The notes under the pieces were generated by a model. The model searched no databases. It had not been told where the DNA came from and saw only the letters and a list, made by a program, of their open reading frames with translations. A program made the position numbers and the translations under genes. From the NCBI GenBank assembly GCA_013396655.1, contig WBMV01005000.1, positions 1 to 64,000 on the forward strand: DNA of 64,000 nucleotides, given 5' to 3'. The stretch is from Campylorhamphus procurvoides. Lineage: Eukaryota; Chordata; Aves; Passeriformes; Dendrocolaptidae. This document shows, piece after piece, positions 26,701 to 37,529 of the stretch (its first letter is position 1; every line of letters begins with the position of its first letter).

Positions 26701-27709
26701 AGCAATAAAACAAAATGTATGATCTAAAAATTCATGCTCTATGAACATGAACTATGCCTTTTTCTGAAACATACATACAAAAGAACATTTTTTTTAATAG
26801 GAATTAGTTTATCTTGTTTTGATTTTTCATGCATAGTTCCTCACATATTTATTCTATTTGCCTAAGTGTTCTGTCTGATGTTCTCATAAATCTTGATTTA
26901 TAGTAACTGATTTTATCTCATATTTTAACATATTAAAATGTCACTCCTGTTATTAGAATAATAACAAATATGGAATAATAAGTCACAAAAGAAAAATAAT
27001 TTTTTTGGTCTTCAAAAAATAAGCATATAAGAAACTTCGGTATTTGATTATGAGAAATTTGGAATTCAACCATTCAGTAATGTAATTCATCTTGTCAATA
27101 GTTTTAAGCATGCTGAGTACTTACTTGTTTAAAATTAGCTCCTAATGACCTTGGTGACTATGAACTGTGCATCTCTGCAAACTGACATCTACTTACTGTC
27201 CTCAGATTAATCTTCATTCTTGATTTGTTTCCTGATTTATCTTATATTGTTAAAAAGAATGAACGTTAGTGCTCCTTTTAATGGCAATCAGTGAAACTCT
27301 GAGAGACGACAACTCCACCCCATTTACTGTGGATCAAATGTGCAAGGAAGAGAGGTGAGTTTGGTGCAGCATTAATTGTAAATCTGTATCTGCAGATAAA
27401 TGCCAAAAGGCAATGTCTTAACAATAGTTACTAAAATTAGTTTTCTCTTTGCACTGTACTGCCCAACATAATTTTTTAATAAGAAATTATTTTAAATTTA
27501 TCATAGTATTTTATGACAATACACAATATAAAAAAATCTATAATTCCACAATATACTATGAATAGCATATATTGAAATGATTTAGTGAATATTTTTTGTA
27601 GACTCCAGATCCACATTCAATCACCTTCATGATGTCATTTAAATCACCTTTGTAATTTAATTGAAGTTGTATTCTTTTAGCAGTGAAAGTTATTTTTAAT
27701 AATTTTTGA
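17780..27709. other. Long AT-rich unique stretch, no gene
   Basis: Almost 10 kb without a recognisable repeat or gene. No frame exceeds about 126 codons. Two blocks (about 20381-20540 and 22020-22180) are rich in homeodomain-type TAAT/ATTA words and an octamer, and could be conserved non-coding elements; this is a guess from composition only. Confidence 0.55.
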
Positions 27710-28468
27710 CCCTCTGTATTCAGGTAGAATTTAATGTGAGTATGTTTGGTCTGTGTTTGGCCCAGCCACCTGTAAGAAGCTGGGTTTTCTCATGCCAAGT
27801 TATGGGAAAACAGTCTGATAAAGATGGTCTATAGCCTTGAGAGAGATTTCTGTGTAAACTAAAATTAATTGGTCTCTCATGATTGGCTGATGGCCTTCCA
27901 AGGGCACTTGAAGGAGAAAGGGAGGAGGAGGATGAAGTAAACCCCCAGACTCAATTAAGGGAGACCCTCTGAAATGGACTGCGCCGGTGTGGAGAGACTC
28001 GCGCGCGTGCAGAGAAGTACCAATTATGTAACATTAGGGGCCGTGCCAAATACCTTTGCTTGGGTGGCCTTGGCCATGTCACTCAGGTAAACATCATTTG
28101 GCCAAGTAGATAAAAGGTAGGTGGCTCATGTTTTTGGGGCTCACTCGCTTCATGTGACAGGACAATATTGCCTATGGCTGGGATGCCTGCCGTCACCTGT
28201 GAGCCAGCTGACCCTTGAGGATGCAGCCACTGATCGGGGAGGTCTGGTCATTCCAGGGGTTGGTGAGACAACTCCATGGGGGACACCTGGGCAATTTGGG
28301 TGTTTGCACCTGGGGGCTCATTTTCTCTCCTCTCTCTCTGTTGGGTTTCTTTCCTGTTTACTTGGCCACCTTTGGTAATAAAACTGCAGCTTGGGTTAAG
28401 TTTTCTGCAGTGTCTCTGTTTCAGCTTCCACATCCCTTCGGACCCCTATTTTTCCCTGGAACACCCTC
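27710..28468 (+). mobile_element. Solo LTR of an endogenous retrovirus, with its target duplications
   Basis: A 749-bp LTR occupies 27715-28463. It begins TGTATTCAGG and ends CCCTGGAACA, so it has the TG...CA ends of a retroviral LTR. A perfect 5-bp target duplication, CCCTC, flanks it at 27710-27714 and 28464-28468. A TATA-like AGATAAAA lies at 28108 and a polyadenylation signal AATAAA at 28377, in the right order for U3-R-U5. No internal retroviral sequence is present, so this is a solo LTR left by recombination. The plus orientation follows from the TATA and poly(A) order. Confidence 0.8.
28377..28382 (+). promoter_or_regulatory. Polyadenylation signal of the LTR
   Basis: AATAAA, followed by a T-rich stretch, lies about 80 bases before the LTR end. 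This is the position expected for the retroviral R-region signal. Whether it is still used cannot be seen. Confidence 0.6.
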
Positions 28469-29251
28469 ATATAAAATATAATTTGTGTATGTTCCTTCAA
28501 AAATATATATTGTATAATAAAATGTTGAAATTATTAGATGACTGCCTTTTCCTTCTATAATTGAAAAAAGCACTGCATAGTGACCTTTTCTGCTTTCCTG
28601 TGTTATAAAATTAATGAGATTAGGAATATACAGAGAATCGTGGCATGAGACTCACATGCAATAGAGAGCACTTCTGAAGATGAAGAATTGTCAAAGATTT
28701 GAATGCAAAAGAAATCCACAGAGATACAGGACAATAAATTCAGTGGTCTTTTCTTCTACTGTAACAAATGGTGGGATTGTAAAATTGAATTTTTGAACCA
28801 GTGAGTCAAGTCTTGTGCTATGACAGGCAATCACTTCGTGATTCATAACTGTATCACGTTTCATCTTAAATTTAATTATTAGACTTTTTTCCTGCTATGC
28901 TCTAACTCACCAGAAAGGATTTTTTTTTCCAGAGCCTTATGCTACTAATGGATAGAAATCTTAATGTGATTTTCATCCTGTATTTCACATGAACAGTTTG
29001 CATACTTGCTTCTGTAGTCCAATGTGTGCTGTATTCATACATAAAAGTCTTAGTCCTCAAACTAGGGCCAAATCAAATGACATCATTACAGTCAGTGAGA
29101 CTAGAGATGGGGCAGTAAGACAAAAAGAGACCTCTTAAAATACATTTGGCTTATCAATATGTATTAGACCGTGTGGAAAAATGTTTGGTTTGATAGACTT
29201 GTATTAGAATCAGCAATAAAGAGTCGACATAAAAAGAGACTTGACGCGTAC
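28469..29251. other. Unique AT-rich DNA between the LTR and CR1
   Basis: Nothing recognisable is seen. The stretch is AT-rich and has no frame of note. Confidence 0.6.
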
Positions 29252-29503
29252 AGAGACTATTTACAAAAGCATGGAGTGACAGGACAGGGGGGAACGGCTT
29301 TAAACTGAAAGACAGTAGGTTTAGATTAGGTATTAGGAAGAAAATCTTTCCTGTGAGGGTGGAGAGACACTGGCACTGGTTGCCTGGAGAAGCTGTGGAT
29401 GCCCCACCCCTGGAAATGTTCAAGGCCAGGGTGGATGAGCTTGGAGCAGCCTGGTTTTGTGGAAAGTGTTCTTATCCATTGCAGGGAGTTGGAACTAGAT
29501 GAT
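29252..29503 (+). mobile_element. CR1 LINE, left part, interrupted by an LTR
   Basis: CR1 3' region: 'cggctttaaactgaaagaca', 'taggtttagattaggtatta', 'ctggcactggttgcctggag', 'tggaaatgttcaaggccagg'. It stops at 'ggaactagatgat', where the LTR enters, and resumes at 30213. The last five bases (29499-29503, ATGAT) are the left copy of the target duplication. It is the same CR1 type as the copies at 35231 and 37530. Confidence 0.93.
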
Positions 29504-30207
29504 TGTCCTAGTTCAGCAGGAGGGACCAGTTATCACTGTGTGGGGGGTGATTAAAGCTATGTATTCTACACCCTCTATTAATTCCCCAAGAACAATGGAC
29601 CATTTGCAGTTTCTGCCCAGGAAGCTGTTAGCACCTCCACACCCGGCCTGAGGGGGTGTGGGTGCTAATGGGCCATCGCCGGTTCAACAACACCCTATGA
29701 CTCACAGAGCTAATCACCCATTGTGTGAGTCCCCGCCCTGGGGGAGGGACTGGGTGCTCCCTGAGGGTACATAAACGGGGTCCAGAAGACCTTAGGGAAC
29801 TCGTTGGATCCAGAGGAGCAGCAGGACCTTGACAGGAGGAAACCACTACTCTTGATCAGATTACAACCATCACTCCTGGCCAGACCACAGCCATCATCTG
29901 CACCAACAGGTCAGAGAGACCAGCTGGGTGGGCGCGATAGCGCCACCTGCTGTCCGTGGATATAGTTGCATCTTTCCTATTTTGGGAGTAGCCAAGAGGA
30001 CCTTTTAGACTATTTTGCCTTGTTACTCGGGGGGTGGAGGGGTTTGTTGCGGACCATTGTTATATATATATATATGTGTTGTGGTTAAGAACTGTTATCT
30101 TTTCCTTTACATATGTTTTTCTAATTAAAGTTCTGTTCTCTAATTTAAAGAAGAGGAATTATTCATTGGCCAACATAGATATCTTAGTTCTCCTTTGAAC
30201 TAAGACA
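29504..30207 (+). mobile_element. Solo LTR of an endogenous retrovirus inside CR1
   Basis: A 704-bp LTR starts TGTCCTAGTTC and ends GAACTAAGACA; these ends are near-inverted copies of each other. A perfect 5-bp target duplication ATGAT lies at 29499-29503 and 30208-30212. The TATA-like TACATAAA is at 29768 and ATTAAA, a polyadenylation signal variant, at 30124. No gag, pol or env remains, so it is a solo LTR. Its first 400 bases or so match the LTR at 46611-47239, while its last 180 bases resemble the end of the LTR at 53022-54140, which suggests a mosaic origin. The 5-bp duplication is typical of ERVL-like elements but also occurs elsewhere, so the class is left open. Confidence 0.93.
29768..29775 (+). 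promoter_or_regulatory. TATA-like box of the LTR
   Basis: TACATAAA sits about 265 bases into the LTR, in a GC-rich setting. The same word, reversed, is kept in the related LTR near 46968. Conservation of the word in both copies supports it as the core promoter of this LTR family. Confidence 0.55.
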
Positions 30208-30250
30208 ATGATCATTAAGGTTCCTTCCAATGCAAACCATTCCATGATTT
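30208..30250 (+). mobile_element. CR1 LINE, right part after the LTR
   Basis: After the target duplication ATGAT (30208-30212) the CR1 resumes with 'cattaaggttccttccaatg' and ends with 'ccattccatgatttta', the usual CR1 3' end. Joined with 29252-29503, the CR1 text is continuous, which shows that the LTR came later. Confidence 0.93.
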
Positions 30251-31245
30251 TATCATAAATAGGGAATAAAATATATCACCCTTAGGAAAACAGTGTAATG
30301 TGTGCTATGAGAGCAAGGAAAACTTAAAATGAAGTATTAGAATGAAGAGGCAGATACCTTATACAGACATCCAAGTATTTCAGACAGGCATAAAAGTAAA
30401 ATATTTCTGTTAGTACTGTTTTCATTTAAAAGACCATAGAACTAGTAAATACAGACACTGGAATGGAAGGATCACACTGGCAGAATGTAGTAAGTAAGCA
30501 TTAATACTTTAAACTTTTTTTTAACTAATCTCAGTATTCATTCATATAGGCTTTAATCCACCAAGAATCTATCTGATCAGCAATGCCTCTTCATTGTATT
30601 CTCTATCACTCTGCCCTCAAAATGAACTATTTTAAATGACATCCTGTTTAACCAAGGGGTAAAGTGAAGAAAAGCAGAACTTTTTGGGTTTACGTGTGTA
30701 TGGAACAATAATAAGTTTTGGCAAATTGAAGGGGATATATAAATCCAGCTTGGGTGTTTGAAAAACCTTGAATGCCTGGGATTGGTATAAAATTGCTGGA
30801 GAGGGTGTACAAAAGAGGAAGAATTATTCTATGGGCATGAATACCTATCTTGCTGAACTGCATCTGGAATGCAGCCCATATACTTTATCTTTCCCAGTGA
30901 AACAAGAAATGGATCATCTTTCTTTCAAAATGTATCCAAACCCCTCTACTTGACTACCCCTAGAAACCTGTCCAACAATAAAGCCTGAGAAAAAAACCCC
31001 AAAAGCACAAAAGAGGGAAGGAAAAGATTTATAATGGGCATTAAGTACCTAAAAGTATTTTAGTGTTCCTGGAAAACCACACAAAACTTCAACAAGATCA
31101 GTGGGTTTAATTTCAGTAGAAAAAATACTACTCTCTTGAGATTTTTGTTGAAATCTGACTTACTGATTCATGATGAATTTCGTAGGCAATGCCACTTTTG
31201 AATTAAGGATGGGCTAACATAACTAAATTTAAAACCAAAAGTCTA
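30251..31245. other. Unique AT-rich DNA
   Basis: Nothing recognisable is seen. The stretch ends where the pyrimidine arrays begin. Confidence 0.6.
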
Positions 31246-31407
31246 CCTTTTTCTTCTTTTTTCCTTTTTCTTCTTTTTTCCTTTTTCTTCTTTTTTCCTT
31301 TTTCTTCTTTTTTCCTTTTTCTTCTTTTTTCCTTTTTCTTCTTTTTTCCTTTTTCTTCTTTTTTCCTTTTTCTTCTTTTTTCCTTTTTCTTCTTTTTCCC
31401 TTTTTCT
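31246..31407 (+). repeat. 17-bp pyrimidine tandem array
   Basis: The unit TTCCTTTTTCTTCTTTT repeats about nine times with almost no change. The plus strand is pure pyrimidine. Such tracts are known to form triplex (H-) DNA. The array ends at an N at 31408, so its true length is not known. Confidence 0.95.
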
Positions 31408-31408
31408 N

Positions 31409-31690
31409 CTTTCGCTTCCTTTTTTGCGTTCGCTTTCGCTTCCTTTTTTGCGTTCGCTTTCGCTTCCTTTTTTGCGTTCGCTTTCGCTTCCTTTTTTGCG
31501 TTCGCTTTCGCTTCCTTTTTTGCGTTCGCTTTCGCTTCCTTTTTTGCGTTCGCTTTCGCTTCCTTTTTTGCGTTCGCTTTCGCTTCCTTTTTTGCGTTCG
31601 CTTTCGCTTCCTTTTTTGCGTTCGCTTTCGCTTCCTTTTTTGCGTTCGCTTTCGCTTCCTTTTTTGCGTTCGCTTTCGCTTCCTTTTTTG
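31409..31690 (+). repeat. 24-bp tandem array with three CpG per unit
   Basis: The unit is CGCTTCCTTTTTTG followed by CGTTCGCTTT, repeated about eleven times nearly without change. Each unit has CpG sites in CGCTTCC, GCGTT and TTCGC. Since 24 is divisible by three, the array gives an open frame with an eight-residue repeat RSLSLPFL; this is a by-product of the unit length and not a gene. The near identity of units points to recent expansion. Confidence 0.95.
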
Positions 31691-32095
31691 CTTTCGCTTC
31701 CTTTTTTCTTTCGCTTTCGCTTCCTTTTTTGCTTTCGCTTCCTTTTTTGCTTTCGCTTCCTTTTTTGCTTTCGCTTCCTTTTTTGCTTTCGCTTTCGCTT
31801 TCCCTTTTTTTAGCTTTCGCTTTCCCCTTTTTTTAGCTTTCGCTTTCCCCTTTTTTTAGCTTTCGCTTTCCCCTTTTTTTAGCTTTCGCTTTCCCCTTTT
31901 TTGCTTTCGCTTTCCCTTTTTTTGGCTTTCCCTTTCCCTTTTTTTTTGCTTTTCCCTTTTCCATGCCCTTGCCCTTTCTTTTTTCTTCTCCTTTTCTAGT
32001 TTTCTCTTTCTCTCTCTTCCTCATTCCCTTCCCTTTCCATTTCTCTTTTTCTTCTCCTTTGCTTCCCAGTTTTTTCTTTCTTTTTCCTTTTCATG
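31691..32095 (+). repeat. Mixed pyrimidine tandem repeats (18- and 23-bp units, then degenerate)
   Basis: The 24-bp array passes into shorter units of the form GCTTTCGCTTCCTTTTTT (18 bp), then about 23-bp units with AGCTTTCGCTTTCCCC plus a T run (roughly 31810-31910), then irregular C/T sequence to about 32095. The units share the CTTTCGCTT core, so they are likely derivatives of one another. Frames rich in Lys and Glu on the minus strand come from the purine strand and are not genes. Confidence 0.9.
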
Positions 32096-34683
32096 GCAGA
32101 ACCCCAGAAGAAGGGGATTTCGACTTTCTCCTTCTCTACCTCTTTCACTCATATCCTTTCTTAAGGAAAAGAAGCCCAGCAGAAATCAAGACAAAAATGC
32201 CCAAAACAACAACAGCAGAAAGAACCAAACAAAAACAACCAAAATTTTAGTCTGATTTACAAAACGGTGTTTTGGCATATGACATATTTATAAACATTGG
32301 AGGCATTAGAATTTGGCAAATGAATCCATTCTGCTGGAAACTGTGTGGCATCTTTGGAGATACTATATTGGTGATTTGAAAACTGCTTATTTAAACAGAG
32401 ATTAACATTATTCATCAAGGAAAATTCTAAGCATGGGGTTGGGACAGCAAAAGCCTGTGTGTGTGACTGGTATCACTGGTGCATCCTCCCACCTGCCATG
32501 GACAGGCTGTGGCACTCAGGGTGGAGTTCTGTGGAAGTGTTTTGGTTTGGAATTTTTTTCCCATGTTAGCATGAGCAGAATTTTTCATGGTGCTACGTGC
32601 TCTCATGCAGCATCTCCTTTGGGGGTATTAAATAGTTATTATTTTCTTTATAAAAGCTAAATATGAAGCATGAAGGCTGAAGAAGTAAAACCAAAATGAG
32701 CTGTTCAACATTTTGCTCAGTAGTAAAACACTCTTTAAATACTTAAATTTGCACAAAGCGCTAATCAGGCAGGGGGACAATTGCTTGAATTATTTAAGCT
32801 AATTCATCTAACAGAAAAAATAACTCTACTACAGGACTTCCATCTGTCTGCAGTGGTAAACAGCTACCACCTGCTTCCTGTAAATGGTGGTATCAGATTA
32901 TTACTCACTAAATGTCACAATTTCCATTTCAAAATCCCTTTTCATCTGTCTGTTTCTGCAGCAACAAAATAATGAATCACCTGCTACCATGATTAGAATA
33001 AATCCCTTTTCTGTCGAACAATGAGTAAGGAAAAGATAGTTAGAAAAACATTTTTTTTTTTTGCTTTTTGTTTTTAGTTATATAGAATTGTGCATAGGTT
33101 ATGATCGTGTGTGAGTGATATATTCCACTGCATACTTTAGAAAAGAGGACATTTTTTAGTCTTAATGCTGTACTAACCTAGAAGGGCGAAAGTTGTTAGT
33201 TTGTATATGCAATGGCACCCATCAGTGACCACAAAATCCAGTCAAAGATGTGGTAGAGTATGACTGTTAGTACGAAGAAGAAAAATGTGCTTTAGGAAGA
33301 AACATTTGTTTTCTAGAATTGCCTTGTCTTTGTTAATTAAATCCTTAGATCGTGACACTCCTGAAGCTCTGCAGTAGCTGCAAGATCCATATTCACCAGG
33401 TTTTATCTTGAGGGGCTGTAAGTTAACAGTCAGGCTGAAGTGGATGTGGGAAAGGAGAGCATTTTAGTGCCTGGATAGCCAGGACCTGCAGTTTCAAGTC
33501 TCTGCTCTGGCAATGACCAGCAATCAAACTAAGCAAAGGCCTGTAGGATATTACATGCTCTACTGACCTTTTGGTTTCTGACCAAAACGCAGTGACCTTT
33601 CATTATCGTAAAAGAACAATTGGTGGCCTATGGTCATGCTGTCACTTGTGCAGCTATTGGCACAGTTTAACATTTATTAATGTATCTCAATACAATATAT
33701 AGCTTTCTGTATTATTTGCATTGTCATTAAAATACTCAGTGCTATTCAACCTTATTTTTAGGGAGCCCTTGATACCTGTGTATTCCCTTTGTATCCTCTT
33801 TCCTTTCCAGTTCATCATAGTTACTTTATGACTCAGTCATCCTTAAGATGCAGCTGATAAGATAACCTGCTTGGGTGAAGGGTGTTTCAATATGACAGCA
33901 GTTTCCTGCATTCACGTACTTGTGTCCTCCCTCCTGTCTCCCCTCCAAATCAGTCTGTCTAGGATGTTTTCATGACCATTTGGGTGCACCTGATCTCTGC
34001 ACCTCAATAAACCATTTCGTTGCATTTTACCTGCAGAGACAGACTTTAATTTCGAAATGGGTCCATGTATTTATCATGTCCTAATGATGTGGAATACAGG
34101 GAACAAATTATTTTGTCTTCTAGGTAGAAACCTGCACTGTTTGTTTCATATGGATCTAAAGGTATATTTACTAAATAAAGGAGTAAAATCAGTTAATTAT
34201 TTTACTATAAAATTAAGATTTTCTAAGTTTGTGCTTTTCTCAGAAAACCCAGGTCTCTTGAGAGACATAGATTTCTAGTGTATGAGTCAGCTGTTGGTGA
34301 ATTGGTCCCTTTAGAGGTGACTACTCTTTTCTACAGATTGTACTCAGGGCTGAGAAGAGCTGTACTTTTAGTTTGGGTGCTTCCCTAAATTGAGATAGCA
34401 GAACCAGGGCCTTTCCCTCATAGTTCTGTGATTCTTTACTCCTAGGAGAAGGTGTATTTCCCTTGTAGGAGCAAATGAACAATTATTACAGAATATGCTT
34501 ACAGAAACACATCAGAGAATGAAAGCACTATTTAGGTTTGTGTATTTATTGGTGGCTCATTTCCAGTGTTCTGAACATAATTGTGGGAAATGATCACAAG
34601 ATAAACAATTAATATCCCATCTCTTTCAAAAAATCTGCTGTTAGGAAGCAGTTAAAATCCTCTGAATTTTGTGTGCTCACAGT
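32096..34683. other. Unique AT-rich DNA without a gene
   Basis: No gene or clear repeat is seen. A T run occurs near 33050. A GC-richer patch at about 32440-32560 shows no match that I recognise. Confidence 0.55.
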
Positions 34684-34803
34684 ACAAGGAAGGTATTGAT
34701 GTGGCAGTCAGTGCCATGGTCTAGTTGACATGGTGTTTGGTCACAGGTTGGACTCTATGATCTCAGAGTTTTTTCCAATCTAGTTGATTCTGTGATTCTG
34801 TAA
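34684..34803 (+). mobile_element. CR1 LINE, 3' end
   Basis: The block 'gtggcagtcagtgccatggt', 'ctagttgacatggtgtttgg' and 'ttgattctgtgattctgtaa' is the last 120 bases of the CR1 type also seen at 17258. It is strongly 5'-truncated. Confidence 0.93.
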
Positions 34804-34829
34804 TAGATGGGTTAGACTGCAGGAGAGGG

Positions 34830-35013
34830 TCACCTTGACAGTAAAGTGCCTGAGGTGTACATCATACAAAAAAATGCTACAGGGGGCTCTGATAGCAGTT
34901 TTCAGCTACTTAGTGGAGCAGATGGAGCCTAGGTTTTCTCAGAGATGCACATTGAAAGGTTGCATTAGATGACATCTATAGGCCCCTTCCAACCTAATTT
35001 TTATTATGATTTT
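34830..35013 (+). mobile_element. Probable CR1 LINE 3' end
   Basis: The right part ('gcattagatgacatctatag', 'gccccttccaacctaatttt', then 'attatgatttt') follows the CR1 3' end, with a worn tail. The left boundary is unclear; only the last 70 bases or so are convincing. Confidence 0.55.
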
Positions 35014-35230
35014 AAGTGCTGTTTGCCCTAATTTCACACTGCAACTCTCCAGTCTGCTGTGAAGAAGGAACTCTTGGTACATGTGTACCTGCTCTGGAGA
35101 ATCCAATGTCCTCCTGCTAGTAATGACACAGTCTGTGCTGACTTGTCCCTCTAGCACCCTTACTAGCAGCTTACATGGCTTATAGCTCAAGATTATTTTG
35201 CTTTTGTGAGCATATTGGAAAATAATTAGA

Positions 35231-35647
35231 GCATGTCTTCTATGAGGAAAGGCTGAGAGAATTGGGATTGTTCAGCTTGGAGAAGTGAAGGCTCTGGAGT
35301 GACCAAATTATGGCCTTCCAGTACCTGAAGGGAGCCAACCACAAAGATGGAGAGAGACTATTTACAAGGGACTGTAGTGACAGGACCAGGCAGAAAATAG
35401 CTTCAATCTGAAAGGTAGTAGGTTTAGATTGGATATTAGAAATAATTTTTTCTCTGTGAGGGTGGTGAGGCACTGGCACAGGTTGCTCAGAGAAACTGTG
35501 GATGCCTCATCCCTGGAAGTGTTCAAAGCCAGGCTGGACAGGGCTTTGAGCAGCCTGGTGTGGTGGAGGGTGTCTCTGCCTGTGGCATGAGGGTTGGAAC
35601 TGGGTGATCTTCAGGGTCCATTCCAACCCACACCATTCTATGATTTT
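35231..35647 (+). mobile_element. CR1 LINE, end of ORF2 plus 3' end
   Basis: It starts in the end of ORF2 ('aggaaaggctgagagaattg', 'ggattgttcagcttggagaa') and runs through 'ggtttagattggatattaga', 'ggcactggcacaggttgctc' and 'gttcaaagccaggctggaca' to 'accattctatgatttt'. The type matches the copies at 29252 and 37530. Frames are broken. Confidence 0.95.
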
Positions 35648-37529
35648 GCTAAGGAGTGAACAGTGGAGGTTCTCAAAAAGATTGTTTTGGTTCAATAGAT
35701 GGTTGTTCTCTCTTCCTGTCAGTTACTACTGGAGCAAATAGAAAGGGTCAGGCCTTATAGTCTGACTAACCTGGAACACTGTGGAACAAGGAATGTTGCA
35801 GCCCTGGGCCGGTATTACTGGATGAGCTTTGGGAAGTAAACTTGACTATATGCCACTAGCTTCCCAAATGTTCTTGTGAAAGAAGATGACATGGCTGTTC
35901 AAATGACAGATGTGAAATGAATCTAATGTATACAGGAAGGTATTTTCTAGGTCACAGATATTTTTGGTTCCTTATTTATAAATAAGAAATTGCTGTAGTT
36001 GTTTTTGTAGTTTACTATTCTACTTGTACTTGATATGAAGTGTTCTAACTTCTCTGTAGTTCTCTGTCATAATTAAAATGAACCCTAGTGTTAACATAAT
36101 TACACGATAGTAGAAAATTACTGAATCTATTTCTAAAACTTGCTTTATCAAATGTGTTTGATCATTTTAATTTCATAAGTAAAAAACGTGAATTTTAATG
36201 GTTGAAGTACAAACCAAATTAACTAAATGATACAATGTAATTAGGAATGCAATACATGGGGTTATATTGCAATCTGATTAAATATGTCTCAGAAGACTCT
36301 TTTCTAAAAATCTAATTTATTAAAGATTTGCAATATAATCACCCACAAATTAAGTGCTTCTGTCATAGTTTCATTCTGGGGTAATTTGAATTAATTACTT
36401 TAAATACGCAAGAATTAAGTTTGTCTTGCAACAGCTTCACCAATTTCTGAGAAACATAAAAGAGGAAATATTAAACTGGTGATATTAGAATAGAATTCAG
36501 TATAATATTTTACAGTGGAAATTCTGTATTTTGAGAGGAAAATGTTAGAAAAAGGATTAGAGACAGCCTACATGAACCATCATAAACTGTAGGTTGTTGG
36601 TGCTCCTAGCTTCCCTGAGAAGATCTCTTGTGACTAAAGTTGTAAATGTCAAAATCCTAGGGCTCGAATTAGTATGCTCAAATGAATATTTTTATTGCTG
36701 CCATTGTTTTTTAAATATTTTATAACCATTTGCCTCACATTTTATGGCCAAACTCCTTCTTAAATGTTTTTTTAAATATATGAAGGGAGCCTTCTCTCAT
36801 TATTCTTTCTCCCCTCAGGATATCAGTTTGATAATAAATTCTTAGTAAAAGATTTACTGGAGAAGAAGAATTCCATGATGTCAGTCTGTTATAATTGTTC
36901 ACATTTCAGAGTATAGGGTCTTGAAGCAAGGTAAGACAAATTAGCAAGCAGAAGGCCTTAGTTAGGGAGCTCCATAGTGGCTCTTCAAAATGCTTTATGA
37001 AGTGCATCCAGATTTGCCCTTGCATTCGCAGTTGCTGGCATAAATCATCATAGTGGCACTGAAATGCATGGTTCTTCATAGTGTTACAGCCATTGATATT
37101 CAGAATTTGTATTTTTATTTCCTAATTCATTAGGACCTCTCCTGATCATGATGTTTGAGCTTTTTGTGTGTCTGTGTTTGACTTAGTGCCTTGCCTTTCT
37201 GCAATAACATAGAGACTAGACCTTGTTGCGTGAAGGCAACTTAGCTAACTTCTAGGTTAAGAAGGTATCCGTTGCTTTTTCTCTATCTTTCTCTCAGAAT
37301 ATATATGTCACGTAAAATGCATATCAGCAAGAGAGTTTGGAGTTGTAAAGTCTGATGGTCTGCAAAAAGTCTTTGTTGACAGGATATAAAATGTTGATAC
37401 TGACTCTTTCAGGTAGCAGACAGAAGTGAAAAAGAATCCACATGAATTCATGAATGATTTGCTAATGGACCACCTACTATCAAAAGGGAATTTTGTAGAC
37501 TTTTTGCTGAAAGGTTTTAAAGTAGAAAT
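35648..37529. other. Unique AT-rich DNA
   Basis: Nothing recognisable is seen. Confidence 0.55.

Noticed and set aside
27710..30212. The LTRs at 27715 and 29504 as the two ends of one provirus
   Set aside because: They are unrelated in sequence, each has its own 5-bp target duplication, and CR1 and unique DNA lie between them.
31424..31813. 129-codon frame with a repeated eight-residue RSLSLPFL motif
   Set aside because: It is the reading of the 24-bp array, whose length is a multiple of three. No start context, no flanking coding sequence, and the frame loses its repeat where the unit changes.
31833..32024. Lys/Glu-rich frame on the minus strand
   Set aside because: It is the purine strand of the pyrimidine repeats; any such tract gives Lys, Glu, Arg and Gly codons without stops.
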